Shown: piece by piece, positions 21,133-21,619 of the stretch
Position numbering within the stretch: the first letter of the stretch is position 1
How the letters are laid out: every line of letters begins with the position of its first letter
Assembly (NCBI GenBank): GCA_938038825.1
Contig: CALHST010000152.1
Location: forward strand, 1-21,619
Length of the DNA: 21,619 bases
Reading direction: 5' to 3'
Source: an uncultured Paracoccaceae bacterium
GTDB taxonomy: Bacteria; Pseudomonadota; Alphaproteobacteria; Rhodobacterales; Rhodobacteraceae
Position numbers and translations under genes: made by a program
Notes under the pieces: model-generated
Told to the model about the DNA's origin: nothing
What the model saw: the letters and a program-made list of their open reading frames with translations, nothing else
Databases searched by the model: none

Positions 21133-21619
21133 CGGTCAGCTCAAGTGCATGGATCAGATCTGTCGCTATTTCATCCAGCGCACCGGTTTGTCCATCGCAA
21201 AAATCGCGCGCGGCCTGTTTGGCGCTGTTCAGGGCCGCCTTGTCCGTCAGCCACAATGTGACTTGGGCGCAAAGCGAACCCGCATCATGCACATAGGTGA
21301 CACCACCCGCAGCGATCATCGCATCAAACGTGTCCTGAAAGTTGGTCACATGCGTGCCGGAACACACAGCACTGTCGGTTAAGGCCGGTTCAAACGGATT
21401 ATGCCCGCCAATAGGTTTGAAAGAGCCCCCCAAGAAGACCACATCCGTCAGAGCGTACCAGGTGCCCAGCTCTCCGACAGTATCGGCAAGGAACACAGGC
21501 CCATCAGGAAGCGCAGATTGCGCGCGGCGCGGGGCGGCCCATCCGTGACCTTTGATGAGAGAGACCACATCCGAACTGCGTTCCGGGTGACGGGGGACAA
21601 GGATCAAGCACAGATCAGG
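21125..21619 (-). CDS. waaA: 3-deoxy-D-manno-octulosonic acid (Kdo) transferase, C-terminal part
   Basis: The frame is open to the right window edge (it enters as PDLCLILVPRHPERS), so the 5' part of the gene is missing; about 164 residues are visible. WaaA/KdtA transfers Kdo from CMP-Kdo to lipid IVA at the cytoplasmic face of the inner membrane. Diagnostic C-terminal motifs are VPRHPER, ADTVGELGTWYALTDVVFLGGS and GGHNPFEPA, which form the CMP-Kdo site in GT30 enzymes. It ends with TGA at 21127-21125 inside the start of the GT4 gene, forming an LPS-core operon. Function is secure from the motifs. Confidence 0.94.
   Translation of the reverse strand, partial: PDLCLILVPRHPERSSDVVSLIKGHGWAAPRRAQSALPDGPVFLADTVGELGTWYALTDVVFLGGSFKPIGGHNPFEPALTDSAVCSGTHVTNFQDTFDAMIAAGGVTYVHDAGSLCAQVTLWLTDKAALNSAKQAARDFCDGQTGALDEIATDLIHALELTDA

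Overview
The window looks like a chromosomal segment of a marine alphaproteobacterium of the Roseobacter group (Rhodobacterales). This rests on gene content and recognisable protein families, moderate to high GC with GC-rich third codon positions, and an apparent trimethylamine N-oxide (TMAO) uptake and demethylation operon of the kind known from roseobacters. No rRNA, tRNA, CRISPR, insertion sequence or phage gene was seen. No gene-free stretch exceeds 300 bases.

Left part (1-9965): housekeeping and envelope genes. It begins with the 3' end of ispG (isoprenoid synthesis). A three-gene leftward operon follows, coupled by TGATG stop/start overlaps: BepA-like M48 protease with TPR repeats, ScsC/DsbA-like thiol-disulfide protein, and isocitrate lyase/PEP mutase-family enzyme. 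A class I/II aminotransferase diverges from it. Next come a periplasmic AMIN-domain N-acetylmuramoyl-L-alanine amidase, penicillin-binding protein 1A (mrcA) behind a good sigma70-type promoter, and prfB (release factor 2, no programmed frameshift). A ~50-bp hairpin-bearing repeat occurs twice, after ispG and after mrcA.

Middle part (10015-17357): an accessory catabolic locus. A LacI-family repressor gene diverges from a four-gene operon: a DUF1989 + GcvT fusion read as TMAO demethylase (tdm), then the ATPase, permease and binding protein of a ProVWX-type transporter read as TmoVWX. The genes overlap by ATGA at two junctions and end at a very strong intrinsic terminator. The shared control region holds two near-identical palindromic operators with centres 21 bp apart, on top of a plausible promoter. 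The proposed flow is TMAO import, demethylation to dimethylamine plus formaldehyde, and capture of the one-carbon unit on tetrahydrofolate by the GcvT part. The TMAO assignment comes from domain architecture and context; a glycine-betaine-like substrate cannot be excluded from sequence alone.

Right part (17540-21619): an FAD-dependent DAO-family oxidoreductase and an M20 amidohydrolase form a second short operon beyond the terminator. It converges, with a 2-bp gap, on a leftward pair of lipopolysaccharide-core genes: a GT4 glycosyltransferase and the 3' part of waaA (Kdo transferase), which runs off the window.
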